DNA of 34,852 bases, from assembly GCA_018670095.1 (NCBI GenBank), contig JABHRR010000051.1:1-34852 (forward strand), written 5' to 3'. Shown one piece after another: positions 15,446 to 24,134 of this stretch. The notes beneath the pieces are model-generated. The model saw only the letters and a program-made list of their open reading frames with translations, did not search any database and was not told the origin of the DNA. The first letter of the stretch is position 1. Each line of letters begins with the position of its first letter. Source of the DNA: Candidatus Woesearchaeota archaeon (GTDB taxonomy: Archaea; Nanobdellota; Nanobdellia; Woesearchaeales; GW2011-AR9). A program made the position numbers and the translations under genes.

Positions 15446-15799
15446 ATGGACATAGAAAGTGAAGTACAATCTAAAGAAGATGAAGTTTTTGTTTATCTTA
15501 ATAGGCAACTTAAACAATTTGGACTGGAAGGAAATGTTATCTCTATTCTTGCTCTTGATAGAAAAAACCAAGAGCTTAGTTGCTATGGAAGAAGAATAGA
15601 AAAAGAAGATGTTCTTTCTAGACTAAATTTTAATGACGTTAATGATGTTCTTTATCCTGAAATTGAGCAATTGGATTCTTATCGGGAAGGGTGTTTTACT
15701 TATGCTAGTGCTTTTTTAATTGAAGAAAAGAAAACTTATGTTGCTTTAGTAAATATTTCTGTTAGTGGTACTGCTGAGGTTTTTCCATATCCTAGATGA
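15446..15799 (+). CDS. Hypothetical protein, 117 residues
   Basis: An acidic cytoplasmic protein starting MDIESEVQSKEDEVFVYLNRQL; not a family I recognise. It has a predicted helix, then alternating strands (NVISILALDRKN, KTYVALVNISVSGTAEVFPYP) suggesting a small alpha/beta fold. A TTG four codons upstream (15434) would also be in frame, but the ATG at 15446 matches the leaderless spacing from the shared palindromic TATA region. It is divergent from tgt-queA; a link to tRNA modification is only possible by position. A hairpin terminator follows 42 bases after the stop. Confidence 0.6.
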   Translation: MDIESEVQSKEDEVFVYLNRQLKQFGLEGNVISILALDRKNQELSCYGRRIEKEDVLSRLNFNDVNDVLYPEIEQLDSYREGCFTYASAFLIEEKKTYVALVNISVSGTAEVFPYPR

Positions 15800-15803
15800 A
15801 ACT

Positions 15804-15820
15804 TTTACATTTAATGTAAA
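15804..15820. repeat. Inverted repeat TTTACATT-T-AATGTAAA
   Basis: A perfect 8-bp inverted repeat with a single-base centre, 5 bases after a stop codon. A half-match (GCATTTAC) recurs at 15828-15835. It may be a protein-binding site upstream of the T2SF gene or part of a 3' end structure. Confidence 0.4.
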
Positions 15821-15841
15821 TGATATTGCATTTACTATTTC

Positions 15842-15861
15842 AAAGCCCGAAGGGCTTTTTT
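15842..15861 (+). terminator. Intrinsic-terminator-like hairpin with T run
   Basis: AAAGCCC (15842-15848), GAA loop, GGGCTTT (15852-15858), then further T. This is the bacterial rho-independent form, uncommon in archaea, located between the hypothetical gene and the T2SF gene. Confidence 0.65.
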
Positions 15862-15909
15862 ATCTTAGTAATATTTTTAAACAGATAAAATAACCTTATT
15901 GTTTGATAG

Positions 15910-18105
15910 ATGAAAGACGATGAATATGCAAAGCTTTTAGAGAAGTATAAATCTAAAATAAAAGAGGAATTTGGTGAGACCTCAGCTAAAGGTCCACTTA
16001 AAGTTAGTTCTAAAGAATATACTGAATTTAAGAGTGAACTTTATCCTGCTAGTTACAGTTTATATGAGAGAGCTTGTAATTTTTCAGAGAACTTATTGAA
16101 ATTAACAGTTGACCCAAAAAAAACTGAAAAAATTAATAAGAATATTTCTGCCTGTCATCTGAATGTTACGCCTTCCGGTGTACAATCGTTTGCTATTCTT
16201 TTACCACTTATAGTTATTGTCATTGGTTCGTTTATTGGTTTTGCGTTACCAATTCTTCTTATTGGTGAGCCAATGATGTTTTTTGTAATCTTTTTTCTTT
16301 TTGGTGGAATGTTAATGATTCCTGCTTTACAAAGAGTTCCCGATTTTATGGCCAATTCTTGGCGAATGAAAGCTTCTAACCAAATGGTTCAAAGTATTTT
16401 TTATGTGGTAACTTACATGCGGCACACTTCTAATTTAGAAAGAGCAATAGAATTTGCTTCTGACCATTTGGAACAGCCATTATCGCTTGATTTTAGAAAA
16501 ATTCTGTGGGATGTTGAAACACAGAAGTTTGGTAATATTAGAGATTCTGCTGATGCTTATTTACAAACTTGGAAAGATTGGAATAAAGAATTTGTAGAAG
16601 CATTTCATTTAGTAGAATCTTCTTTATTTGAAGGTTCAGAAGATCGACGTTTGTCTTTGTTAGATAAATCGCTTGATGTAATTCTTAACGGTACTTATGA
16701 AAACATGTTACATTATGCCCATGATTTAAAATCGCCAATGACCATGTTACACATGTTAGGGGTTATTTTACCTATTTTAGGTTTAGTTATTTTACCTTTA
16801 GTAGTAAGTTTTATGGGTGGTGGTGAAGGTTCAAATCCTTTTATGACTGCAATTTATATTTCTGTACTTTACAACATCAGTTTGCCAATTGGAGTATTTT
16901 ATTTGGGTAAGACTATCCTTTCTAAACGCCCAGCTGGTTATGGTGCCGTAGATATTGGTAATAATCCGGGGATGAAAAAGTATAAGAATGTTAATATTAA
17001 ATTTGGAAAAGCTTTTGCGATAAGTGTTAATCCATTTTATTTTTGTTTAATGATTTTTATTGTGGCAATGTTAATTGGTTTTAGTCCACTAATTTTACAT
17101 GCTCTTGGTTCACCGGATTTTGCTTTTGATGAAGATGGTCAATTTAAAATGTTAGATTATGTTTGTGCTGACTCGGGTTGTGAAGACGCTGACCGAGTAG
17201 GTCCTTATGGTATTGGGGCTTCACTATTATCGTTGATGGTTACCATTGGTTTTGGTGGTTCATTAGGTTTGTTTTATTCACTTCGTTCAAAGAATGTTGT
17301 TAAAATTAGAGAACAAACAAAAGAGTTAGAGAACGAATTTTCTTCTGCTTTATTTCAGTTAGGTAATCGTTTAGGTGATAGTATCCCCGCAGAGATTGCT
17401 TTTGCAAAAGTTGCTGATACGATGAAAGGGACCACTTCTGGAGATTTTTTTAATCTTGCTGAGAGGAATATGACTAAATTAGGGATGGGATTGGAACAGG
17501 CTGTATTTGATCCAAAAGTTGGTGCAATAGCAAGTTATCCTTCTACAGTTATCAAATCTTCAATGAAAGTATTAATTGAAAGTGTTAAGAAAGGGCCAAG
17601 AATTGCTGCTCAAGCTTTATTGTCAATGTCAAGGTACATTAAAGAAATTCATCGGGTAGAAGAGAGATTAAAAGATTTAATGGCAGATGTTATCTCTTCG
17701 ATGAAAGCGCAGGTAAAGTTTTTAACGCCAGCAATTGCGGGAATTGTTATTGGAATAACTTCAATGATTTCTACAATCTTAACTAAGTTAAGTGCTCAAT
17801 TGACTTCCTTTGCTGCTCAAGGAGAACAGTCGGGTGGTTGGGCAGACATGCTGAAAATATTTGGGATTGGAATTCCTACATTTCATTTTCAAGTCATTGT
17901 TGGGATTTATATTGTTCAAATTGCTTTTATTTTAACTTCTTTAGTTAGTGGAATTGAGAATGGTTCCGATAAATTGGGTGAAAGATATGCTTTAGGTAAG
18001 GGCTTAATTTCCAGCACGTTCTTATTTTGTTTCATTGCAGGGACAGTGATGTTATTATTTAATTTGTTTGCGATGAATATTATGAAAGGGACTTTAGGCG
18101 GTTAG
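15910..18105 (+). CDS. Two-domain T2SF/FlaJ-TadC-like membrane protein (archaeal pilus assembly platform)
   Basis: A 731-residue polytopic membrane protein with two copies of the T2SF domain, as in archaeal FlaJ/TadC platform proteins that assemble type IV pilus-like filaments or secretion machines. The first half has helices near residues 95-140, a long cytoplasmic helical domain (NQMVQSIFYVVTYMRHTSNLERAIEFA...) and helices near 290-340. The second half repeats this: FSSALFQLGNRLGDSIPAEIAFAKVA, then SSMKAQVKFLTPAIAGIVIGI and two or three further helices to the end. No partner ATPase or pilin lies nearby, so it is an orphan here. A TATA-like AATATTTTTAAAC precedes it by about 30 bases. Confidence 0.8.
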   Translation: MKDDEYAKLLEKYKSKIKEEFGETSAKGPLKVSSKEYTEFKSELYPASYSLYERACNFSENLLKLTVDPKKTEKINKNISACHLNVTPSGVQSFAILLPLIVIVIGSFIGFALPILLIGEPMMFFVIFFLFGGMLMIPALQRVPDFMANSWRMKASNQMVQSIFYVVTYMRHTSNLERAIEFASDHLEQPLSLDFRKILWDVETQKFGNIRDSADAYLQTWKDWNKEFVEAFHLVESSLFEGSEDRRLSLLDKSLDVILNGTYENMLHYAHDLKSPMTMLHMLGVILPILGLVILPLVVSFMGGGEGSNPFMTAIYISVLYNISLPIGVFYLGKTILSKRPAGYGAVDIGNNPGMKKYKNVNIKFGKAFAISVNPFYFCLMIFIVAMLIGFSPLILHALGSPDFAFDEDGQFKMLDYVCADSGCEDADRVGPYGIGASLLSLMVTIGFGGSLGLFYSLRSKNVVKIREQTKELENEFSSALFQLGNRLGDSIPAEIAFAKVADTMKGTTSGDFFNLAERNMTKLGMGLEQAVFDPKVGAIASYPSTVIKSSMKVLIESVKKGPRIAAQALLSMSRYIKEIHRVEERLKDLMADVISSMKAQVKFLTPAIAGIVIGITSMISTILTKLSAQLTSFAAQGEQSGGWADMLKIFGIGIPTFHFQVIVGIYIVQIAFILTSLVSGIENGSDKLGERYALGKGLISSTFLFCFIAGTVMLLFNLFAMNIMKGTLGG

Positions 18106-18170
18106 AATGGGATGGGAACTTAGTTCTAAAAACCATTAGTTTTTTAAATCATTCTTATTCTAAGATCATT

Positions 18171-19232
18171 ATGACTCAATATACTGATTTAGATCCGTTT
18201 AACCATGGAATAGCAACGGTAAAGTATGAAAAAATGCCTACTGCTGAGTCTTCTCGTTTAGCTACAATTTTGAAAGAAGGTTGGGGAAGAGATGAAGTAG
18301 ATATTTTGCGATTATCTGCGGGTGCCGAAAAGAATAGTAATAATTTTCGTGTAGAGACAAAGTCCGGTGTTTATCTTTTGAAACATAGCCACATTAACAA
18401 ACCAGAAGTTCAAGATGTAGTCAATAGAGCTGTTGCTTATCTTAAAGATAATGGGATAAAAACTCCCACAGTAATTCCTACTACTAAAGGAACGACTTTT
18501 GATGTTACTGATGAGGGGGTTTTTTGTTTTTATGATTTCATTGAAGGAGAAAATTTTGACGGATCACAATCAGAACTTAGCAATGTTGCGGCTGAAATTG
18601 GAAAATTTCATAAAATTCTTGCAACAATTCCTTACGAAGCTGAAATAAAAAGATTTAATGATTCGATTTTTGCTCATAATAGAGAAGAACTTGTAAGAAT
18701 AATTAAAGCAGTAAAAGAACATGGTGAACAAACTGTTTTTGATTCTTATGTTTTAGGGATTCTTGATGAAGTTGATGAACTTTCACAGGTAATTGTTGAG
18801 GCGAAAGTTGACCATTTACCTTCACAGATTGTTCATTATGATTTACATCCTCATAATGTTTTGTTTAATGGTTCTTCTAAAGAATTATTGGCATTACTTG
18901 ATTTTGATCCTTTGAGATATTCCCAAAGGGCAAGAGATGTTGGATTTGGAATGCATAGATTTGCAAGAACTTGTGGGGCAAAAACTGAGAGGAAGAATGA
19001 TGTTAGTGTGGATATTAGGGATAGAGCTAGATTATTTCTTGATTCTTATGTTGCTGAAAATGAATTGACAAATGAAGAGATAAAAGTGTTACCCCTAGCA
19101 ATTCAAGATGAAGCAATGAGAAGAGTAATGATTGTTTTAGGAAATCATTATTTAAGAAACGATACTACTTGGAGTTTTGATTTACCAAAACAAGTAACGA
19201 CATTACGAGAAGGGGGATTTTTCTCTTTTTGA
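18171..19232 (+). CDS. APH-family (aminoglycoside phosphotransferase fold) small-molecule kinase
   Basis: A 353-residue kinase-fold protein. The N-lobe holds the ATP-binding strand and lysine (GVYLLKHSH), a hinge region (FCFYDFIEGENF), the catalytic HYDLHPHNVLF (Brenner motif, about residues 222-232) and the metal-binding LLDFDPLRYSQRARDVGFG. Relatives phosphorylate homoserine, choline, fructosamine or antibiotics; I cannot say which applies here. It is leaderless by position (TTTTTTAAATC at about 18140-18150). It has no co-directional partner close by: tRNA-Phe follows 70 bases after the stop with its own promoter. Confidence 0.8.
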   Translation: MTQYTDLDPFNHGIATVKYEKMPTAESSRLATILKEGWGRDEVDILRLSAGAEKNSNNFRVETKSGVYLLKHSHINKPEVQDVVNRAVAYLKDNGIKTPTVIPTTKGTTFDVTDEGVFCFYDFIEGENFDGSQSELSNVAAEIGKFHKILATIPYEAEIKRFNDSIFAHNREELVRIIKAVKEHGEQTVFDSYVLGILDEVDELSQVIVEAKVDHLPSQIVHYDLHPHNVLFNGSSKELLALLDFDPLRYSQRARDVGFGMHRFARTCGAKTERKNDVSVDIRDRARLFLDSYVAENELTNEEIKVLPLAIQDEAMRRVMIVLGNHYLRNDTTWSFDLPKQVTTLREGGFFSF

Positions 19233-19269
19233 ATTTTGATGAAGTACTACTTTCTATCTGCAAAAACAT

Positions 19270-19277
19270 TTATAAAG
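19270..19277 (+). promoter_or_regulatory. TATA box of tRNA-Phe
   Basis: TTTATAAA lies about 26-33 bases upstream of the first base of the tRNA at 19303, the normal archaeal distance. Confidence 0.65.
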
Positions 19278-19322
19278 TGGCAGTTTATTTTGAATGTTAG
19301 TTGGGGCTGTAGCTCAATCTGG

Positions 19323-19349
19323 ATTGTCTTTTTTTAGAGGCAAGGGAAA
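19323..19349 (+). other. Non-canonical tRNA intron in the D loop of tRNA-Phe
   Basis: A bulge-helix-bulge-like fold: 5' bulge GG^A (cut after 19322), 3' bulge AA^G (cut after 19349), central helix AUCU (19317-19320) with GGGA (19344-19347), three pairs of which two are G-U, and inner helix UUGUC/GGCAA (19324-19328 with 19339-19343). The fold is of the relaxed kind. Confidence 0.72.
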
Positions 19350-19367
19350 GAGAGCACTAGACTGAAG

Positions 19368-19387
19368 ATACAATTGTTGTAATTGAA
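19368..19387 (+). other. Canonical-position (37/38) intron of tRNA-Phe
   Basis: A 20-base insertion with inner helix UACAA/UUGUA (19369-19373 with 19377-19381) and bulges AG^A and AA^A. The central helix is weak (C-G and G-U only). A shift of the intron by one base is equally compatible, since A flanks both cuts. Confidence 0.7.
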
Positions 19388-19475
19388 ATCTAGGTGTTCG
19401 GGGTTCAAATCCCCGCAGCCCCACATTTTTCTTAACGTTAATCTTTTTAATTTATTAAATAATATTGATATTGTA

Positions 19476-19503
19476 TGTTACAAAATAGTAACATTTATAA
19501 ATT
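19476..19503 (+). promoter_or_regulatory. Operator-like inverted repeat next to the smc TATA box
   Basis: TGTTAC-N6-GTAACA (19476-19493) is a perfect 6-bp inverted repeat touching the TATA box TTTATAAAT that starts at 19494. It covers the position of the TFB recognition element, where a bound protein would block initiation. The same 14-base core with one mismatch occurs at the same offset before the tandem-HTH gene. Confidence 0.6.
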
Positions 19504-19543
19504 AAAAACAAAACGTTATATCCAATAAAGAGAGTGGTTTATT

Positions 19544-22500
19544 ATGACTAAAATAAATAGAATTGCAATTCATGGATTTAAGAGTTTTGCTCACAAGACA
19601 GATGTTCCTTTTGATAGTAAATTTAATTGTATTCTTGGTCCTAACGGTTCTGGGAAATCAAATATTGGGGATGCACTTTGTTTCGTTTTAGGTAGAATTT
19701 CAGCTAAATCAATGCGGGCAGAGAAAGCAGCCAATTTAATTTTTAATGGCGGTAAGAAAAAAACACCTGCTCAGAAAGCTTATGTAGAGATTGCTTTTTG
19801 TAATAAGAATAAAGTTTTCCCTCATCAAGATAAAGAAATTGTTGTTAACAGAGCGATTACAAAAAAAGGAGCAAGTACTTACCGGATCAATGGTAAAAAA
19901 CATACTCGGTCAGAGGTGTTAGATTTACTTTCTATTGCTAAAATTAATCCTGACGGACATAATATTGTTTTACAGGGAGATATTATGAAATTTGTTGATA
20001 TGTCTCCAGTAGAAAGAAGAAAAGTTATTGAAGAAATTAGTGATGTTTCTGCTTACGAAGAAAAGAAACATAAAGCAACTTTAGAATTGAATAAAGTTGA
20101 AGATAAATTAAATAATGCTGAAATTATTCTTAAAGAAAGAAAAACTTATTTGCGAGAATTAAAAAAAGATCGTGATCAGGCTTTGAAGTTTAAAGCATTA
20201 AAAGATCAAATTGATTCTTACAAAGCTACTAATTTACATTTACAAATTCAAGAGAAAGAAAAGATCAAAGCGAAGCATGACCAAGAAATGGGTAAGAGTC
20301 ATGGCAAGATTGGTTCTGCGGAAAAACAAATTGAAAATTTATTAGCTACAATCAAAGTTAATAGAGAAAAAGTTTCTACAATTAATAAAGAGATTGAACA
20401 GAAAGGTGAGAAAGAACAATTAACAATTCATCGTGAAATTGAAGATTTAAAAGTTGCTCTTACCAAAGATAAAGCTCGAGTCTCAACATTAAAAGATGAA
20501 ATTAATAAGATTCAACAAAGGAAAGATCAGTTTGGTCAAGAATTAACAGATTTGGATGAAAAGTTTTCTTCTTCTGGAGAAAAACAAAAAGATTTACGGC
20601 AAAAGATTCAACAAAAAAATAGAGAAATTGAAGAGTTGAATAGAAGTATTGCTGCATTCAAAAAGAAAAATAAGATTGAATCTTCTCAAGAGATTGAAGA
20701 AGAATTAGAAGATAAAGATAAATTGATTGAACGGAAACAGGAAGAAGTACAAAAGATTCGTCAGGGACAACAAGAATTGTTAAGAGAAAAAGATAAGATT
20801 GAATATCAATTGGAAACGATTGATGAGAAAATTAAGAAAGTTAAAGAAATTGAGAAAGAAAGTAAAGGACAATTAAAAGAGTTACAAGATAAAAAAACTA
20901 ATTTCAAACAATCAACATTAAGATTAAACCAATGTTTAGATCAAGATAGTGGTTTTGCTTCTCAACTTGCTAATGCTCGTCGAAATTTAGTAAGTTTACA
21001 GGAAAAATATTCACAATTAAATGCAAAAACCATGTCTATCCAGGCAGGATTATCAAGCAACCGAGCAGTTTCTTCAATCTTAGAAAATAAGAAAAAGTTC
21101 AAAGGGGTGCATGGAACCATTTCTGAATTGGGACAAGTAAAGAAACAGTTTGCTACTGCTTTAGAAACTGCTGCTGGTGGAAGATTACAACAAATTGTAG
21201 TTGACAATGAACAAGTTGCTGCTGATTGTATTAAATATTTGAAAAATAATAAGTTAGGTTCTGCTTCGTTTATCCCTTTAAATAAAATTCGTTATCGTGA
21301 AGTTTCTTCTGATGATAAAAAGTTATTGAATACGAACGGAGTACAAGATTTTGCAATTAATTTAGTTTCATTTAAATCACAATATCAAAAAGCGTTCGCT
21401 TATGTTTTTGGTAATACTTTAGTTGTAGATAATATTGATGTGGCCAGAAAAGTTGGTATTGGCAAAATTAAGATGAGTACTATTGATGGAAATATTGCTG
21501 AAGCTAGTGGAGTAATGCGCGGCGGTTTCTTAGCTAGAAGATCATCTGTAGGATTTAAAGAAAAAGATTCTTTAGAACGGTTAGAGGGTATAGAAAGAGA
21601 AATTGCTGAGATAGAAAATGTTATCTCTGCGGTGGAATCAAAAAGAGCAGCGAATGAACAAGAAATCAGTTCTTTAAGAAACTTGAAAGGAGAGTTAGAA
21701 GTTGAGGTGATCAAGTTAGAGAAAACTTTACATTTAGATGGTTCAGATTTATCGATGACTAGTGATTTGAAAAAAGAGTTACATGATAAGTTAAAAGAAG
21801 TTAATGAGAATTTAGGGGGTATTGGGAAAAATATCTCTGTTATTAATCAAGAATTAGCGGGATTAAAAACAAAAAAACATACTTTAAGATCACAAATTTC
21901 TGAATTAAGAAATCCACGTTTATTAGCGCAATTAAGTGCCTTTGAAGAATCTAAACAAAGCAGTAAAGAAGATTTGATTCGTTTAGAAAATGAATTCAAA
22001 AACAGTTCAGAGCAAGTTAGTCAGTTAATTTCTCCCGAGAAAGAGAAAATTAAAGAAATTCTTAAACAGCATCAGAAAGAAGAAGTAGAATTCAATTCTG
22101 AAATTAAGAAGTTGTCTGAACAGATTAAAGTTGGCGATAAAGAGTTAGAACAAAAAGAAAAGAATAGTAAAGAGTTTTATTCTAAATATCGAGAATTATT
22201 TAACCAACGGGAAAAATTCAGTACAGAAACTAATAAAGCTGAGAATGAAATGGAAAATGTTCGAGAGAAAGTTCGTACTGGTGAGCGAGAGATTAATTTA
22301 GTTTCATTAAAGAATGCAGAAGTGAAAGCGCGACTTGCTTCTTTGAAAGAAGAGTTTTCCAAATATAAAGATGCTAAGATTCTAAAAGAAAGAAGTAAAG
22401 AAGAATTACAACGAGAAATTAATAAGTTTGAAGTTATGCTTGGACAAATGTCTGCTGTAAACATGAAAGCGTTAGAAGTTTATGAAGAGGTAGAAAAAGA

Positions 22501-23038
22501 ATATACCAAACTTGTTAACAAGAAAGATTCTTTAGGAACAGAAAAAGTTGATGTTTTATCATTAATGAACGAAATTGAAACTAAGAAAAAAGATCAGTTT
22601 ATGAAAACATTTAATGATGCTAATGAGAATTTCAGAACAATCTTTGAAAGTTTGTTTAAGAAAGGTAAAGCTTATTTGCAATTAAATAATCTTAATAAGC
22701 CGTTTGAGGATGGTTTAAGTATTAAAGTTAAACTTACTGGGACAAGATTTATGGACATTAAATCTCTTTCTGGGGGAGAGAAAACGCTTACTGCTTTATC
22801 GTTCATTTTTGCAATTCAAGAATATCAACCAGCTTCATTTTATATTTTAGACGAGATTGATGCTGCACTTGACAAACATAATTCTGATACTCTGGCGAAA
22901 TTGATTAGAAATTATTCTGGCAAAGCTCAATATTTAGTAATTTCGCATAATGATGCGTTGATTTCAGAAGCAGACAATCTTTATGGGGTTTCGATGAACG
23001 AGCATGGGATTAGTAAAGTTACTAGTTTGAAGATATAG
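19544..23038 (+). CDS. smc: Chromosome segregation ATPase SMC
   Basis: A 1164-residue SMC protein that dimerises and entraps DNA loops to organise and segregate chromosomes. The Walker A motif is LGPNGSGKS (about residue 31). A long coiled coil runs to about 500, the hinge spans about 515-660 (GVHGTISELGQV... through SGVMRGGF), a second coiled coil returns, and the ABC signature LSGGEKT (about 1075) and Walker B YILDEIDAALD (about 1100) close the head. The length is normal. The ScpA/ScpB partners are not in the window. A short leader with GAGAGTGG precedes the ATG. The inverted repeat at its TATA box suggests repression. Confidence 0.96.
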   Translation: MTKINRIAIHGFKSFAHKTDVPFDSKFNCILGPNGSGKSNIGDALCFVLGRISAKSMRAEKAANLIFNGGKKKTPAQKAYVEIAFCNKNKVFPHQDKEIVVNRAITKKGASTYRINGKKHTRSEVLDLLSIAKINPDGHNIVLQGDIMKFVDMSPVERRKVIEEISDVSAYEEKKHKATLELNKVEDKLNNAEIILKERKTYLRELKKDRDQALKFKALKDQIDSYKATNLHLQIQEKEKIKAKHDQEMGKSHGKIGSAEKQIENLLATIKVNREKVSTINKEIEQKGEKEQLTIHREIEDLKVALTKDKARVSTLKDEINKIQQRKDQFGQELTDLDEKFSSSGEKQKDLRQKIQQKNREIEELNRSIAAFKKKNKIESSQEIEEELEDKDKLIERKQEEVQKIRQGQQELLREKDKIEYQLETIDEKIKKVKEIEKESKGQLKELQDKKTNFKQSTLRLNQCLDQDSGFASQLANARRNLVSLQEKYSQLNAKTMSIQAGLSSNRAVSSILENKKKFKGVHGTISELGQVKKQFATALETAAGGRLQQIVVDNEQVAADCIKYLKNNKLGSASFIPLNKIRYREVSSDDKKLLNTNGVQDFAINLVSFKSQYQKAFAYVFGNTLVVDNIDVARKVGIGKIKMSTIDGNIAEASGVMRGGFLARRSSVGFKEKDSLERLEGIEREIAEIENVISAVESKRAANEQEISSLRNLKGELEVEVIKLEKTLHLDGSDLSMTSDLKKELHDKLKEVNENLGGIGKNISVINQELAGLKTKKHTLRSQISELRNPRLLAQLSAFEESKQSSKEDLIRLENEFKNSSEQVSQLISPEKEKIKEILKQHQKEEVEFNSEIKKLSEQIKVGDKELEQKEKNSKEFYSKYRELFNQREKFSTETNKAENEMENVREKVRTGEREINLVSLKNAEVKARLASLKEEFSKYKDAKILKERSKEELQREINKFEVMLGQMSAVNMKALEVYEEVEKEYTKLVNKKDSLGTEKVDVLSLMNEIETKKKDQFMKTFNDANENFRTIFESLFKKGKAYLQLNNLNKPFEDGLSIKVKLTGTRFMDIKSLSGGEKTLTALSFIFAIQEYQPASFYILDEIDAALDKHNSDTLAKLIRNYSGKAQYLVISHNDALISEADNLYGVSMNEHGISKVTSLKI

Positions 23039-23075
23039 TTGGAATAATTTTTAAATTATTTAGAATTTATTTTTG

Positions 23076-24023
23076 TTACAACAATCCTAGCACTTTAGGT
23101 TGCACTTGTTTTTTTCGAGACACTATTTTTGGTAGATAAATAATTCCACCATTTAATCCGGTAATGGTTTCTACTTTTTTATTAAACAATTTTTTAATCT
23201 TATTTTCGTTTCCGGCGAAGAATAAATAAGTATTACCAGCAACAATATCTGTAACCATCAAAAACATAGCTTCATGATTTCTTTTTTGCAATCTGATTAA
23301 TTCTTTCAAGATTTCTTCTTTACGTTCCATGATTTTCTTGAAACCAATTACAGGGGCTTGTCCAATTCCTTCTTTTTTTGTTCCGTTACGATACGTTTTG
23401 AAGTCGGTAAGAATGATTTTATTGGCACTATGTTTGATGGTATCACAGCCAGCTTCTAATAGTTCATGGCCATATTTTTGCAGATTGACTTTGGCAATCT
23501 TGGCTAACTTTTTGGCTAAAACCCTATCTTTTGGGGTAGTAGTAGGGCTTTTTAATAGTAAAGTATCTGAAATTATTGCAGAAAGAATCATTGCAGCGAT
23601 TTTTCTACTGAATGGGATTCTGAACCAGCTATATCTATCAGCAATGATTGAGGCAACAGCTCCTCTTGGTTCGTTTTCAAACGGAATTGGATGGATTGTT
23701 TCTACATCACCAATACGATGATGGTCTATAATTTCTAAGATGTTAGCTTCGCGGATATTTTTTATTGCTTGTTCAATTTCGTTATGGTCAATAATAATGA
23801 TATTTTTATTTGTGGCATCTTTTAATAGAACGGGAGTTTTGATTTTCCATTTTTTTAAAATGAATTTTGTTTCAGAATTTAATTCTCCTGCTCTTGCGGG
23901 AACAACGTTATGTTTATGTTTTTCTTTTAAGAAATGGGCGTAAGCAATTGCGCCACAGACTGAATCTGTGTCTGGATGTAAGTGTCCAATGACATAAATA
24001 TTTTTATCACGCACTTTTTTCAT
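23076..24023 (-). CDS. ppaC: Manganese-dependent (family II) inorganic pyrophosphatase
   Basis: Hydrolyses pyrophosphate, pulling biosynthetic reactions forward. The DHH-family metal motifs are visible: GHLHPDTDS near the N-terminus, IIIIDHNE, and EIIDHHRIGD (the DHH motif). The C-terminal DHHA2 domain ends in LPKIVSRKKQVQPKV, whose SRKKQ is the substrate-binding signature. I choose the ATG at 24023 (MKKVRDKNIYVIGH): the TATA box CATATTTAAACC (minus, 24055-24044) is 25-30 bases before it, and the 20 residues of the longer reading from 24083 would be transcribed upstream of the promoter. The protein is then 315 residues, typical for the family. Confidence 0.92.
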   Translation of the reverse strand: MKKVRDKNIYVIGHLHPDTDSVCGAIAYAHFLKEKHKHNVVPARAGELNSETKFILKKWKIKTPVLLKDATNKNIIIIDHNEIEQAIKNIREANILEIIDHHRIGDVETIHPIPFENEPRGAVASIIADRYSWFRIPFSRKIAAMILSAIISDTLLLKSPTTTPKDRVLAKKLAKIAKVNLQKYGHELLEAGCDTIKHSANKIILTDFKTYRNGTKKEGIGQAPVIGFKKIMERKEEILKELIRLQKRNHEAMFLMVTDIVAGNTYLFFAGNENKIKKLFNKKVETITGLNGGIIYLPKIVSRKKQVQPKVLGLL

Positions 24024-24078
24024 ATTTCTAGAGAAAGTTTTGAGGTTTAAATATGTTTTGTATTGGGGGAGAAATAAA

Positions 24079-24134
24079 AACATTTATAAATAATAATATA
24101 TTAGTTGTATTATATAAAAGGGTGATAAAAGTTA
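24079..24134 (+). promoter_or_regulatory. Promoter and leader of the first surface-protein gene
   Basis: CATTTATAAAT at 24079-24089 and TATTATATAAAAG at about 24108-24119 are both TATA-like. The first would give a leader of some 25-30 bases containing the Shine-Dalgarno sequence GGTGAT (24121-24126) before the ATG at 24135, so it is preferred. Confidence 0.45.

Larger units (their letters stand above)
19303..19423 (+). tRNA. tRNA-Phe(GAA) with two introns (D loop and anticodon loop)
   Basis: The acceptor stem is GGGGCUG (19303-19309) with CAGCCCC (19416-19422), discriminator A at 19423. The T arm CGGGG-UUCAAAU-CCCCG is intact, and the anticodon stem CUAGA/UCUAG encloses CUGAAG-A, anticodon GAA. 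The D stem GCUC (19312-19315) pairs with GAGC (19352-19355), but 36 bases separate them. Removing 27 bases (19323-19349) gives the normal 9-base loop AAUCUGGGA. A second, 20-base intron (19368-19387) follows position 37. The mature length is then 74 bases. A T run follows the gene. Confidence 0.9.

Noticed and set aside
24024-24083. Longer N-terminus (20 extra residues) for the pyrophosphatase
   Set aside because: It would include the promoter and is not part of the family fold.
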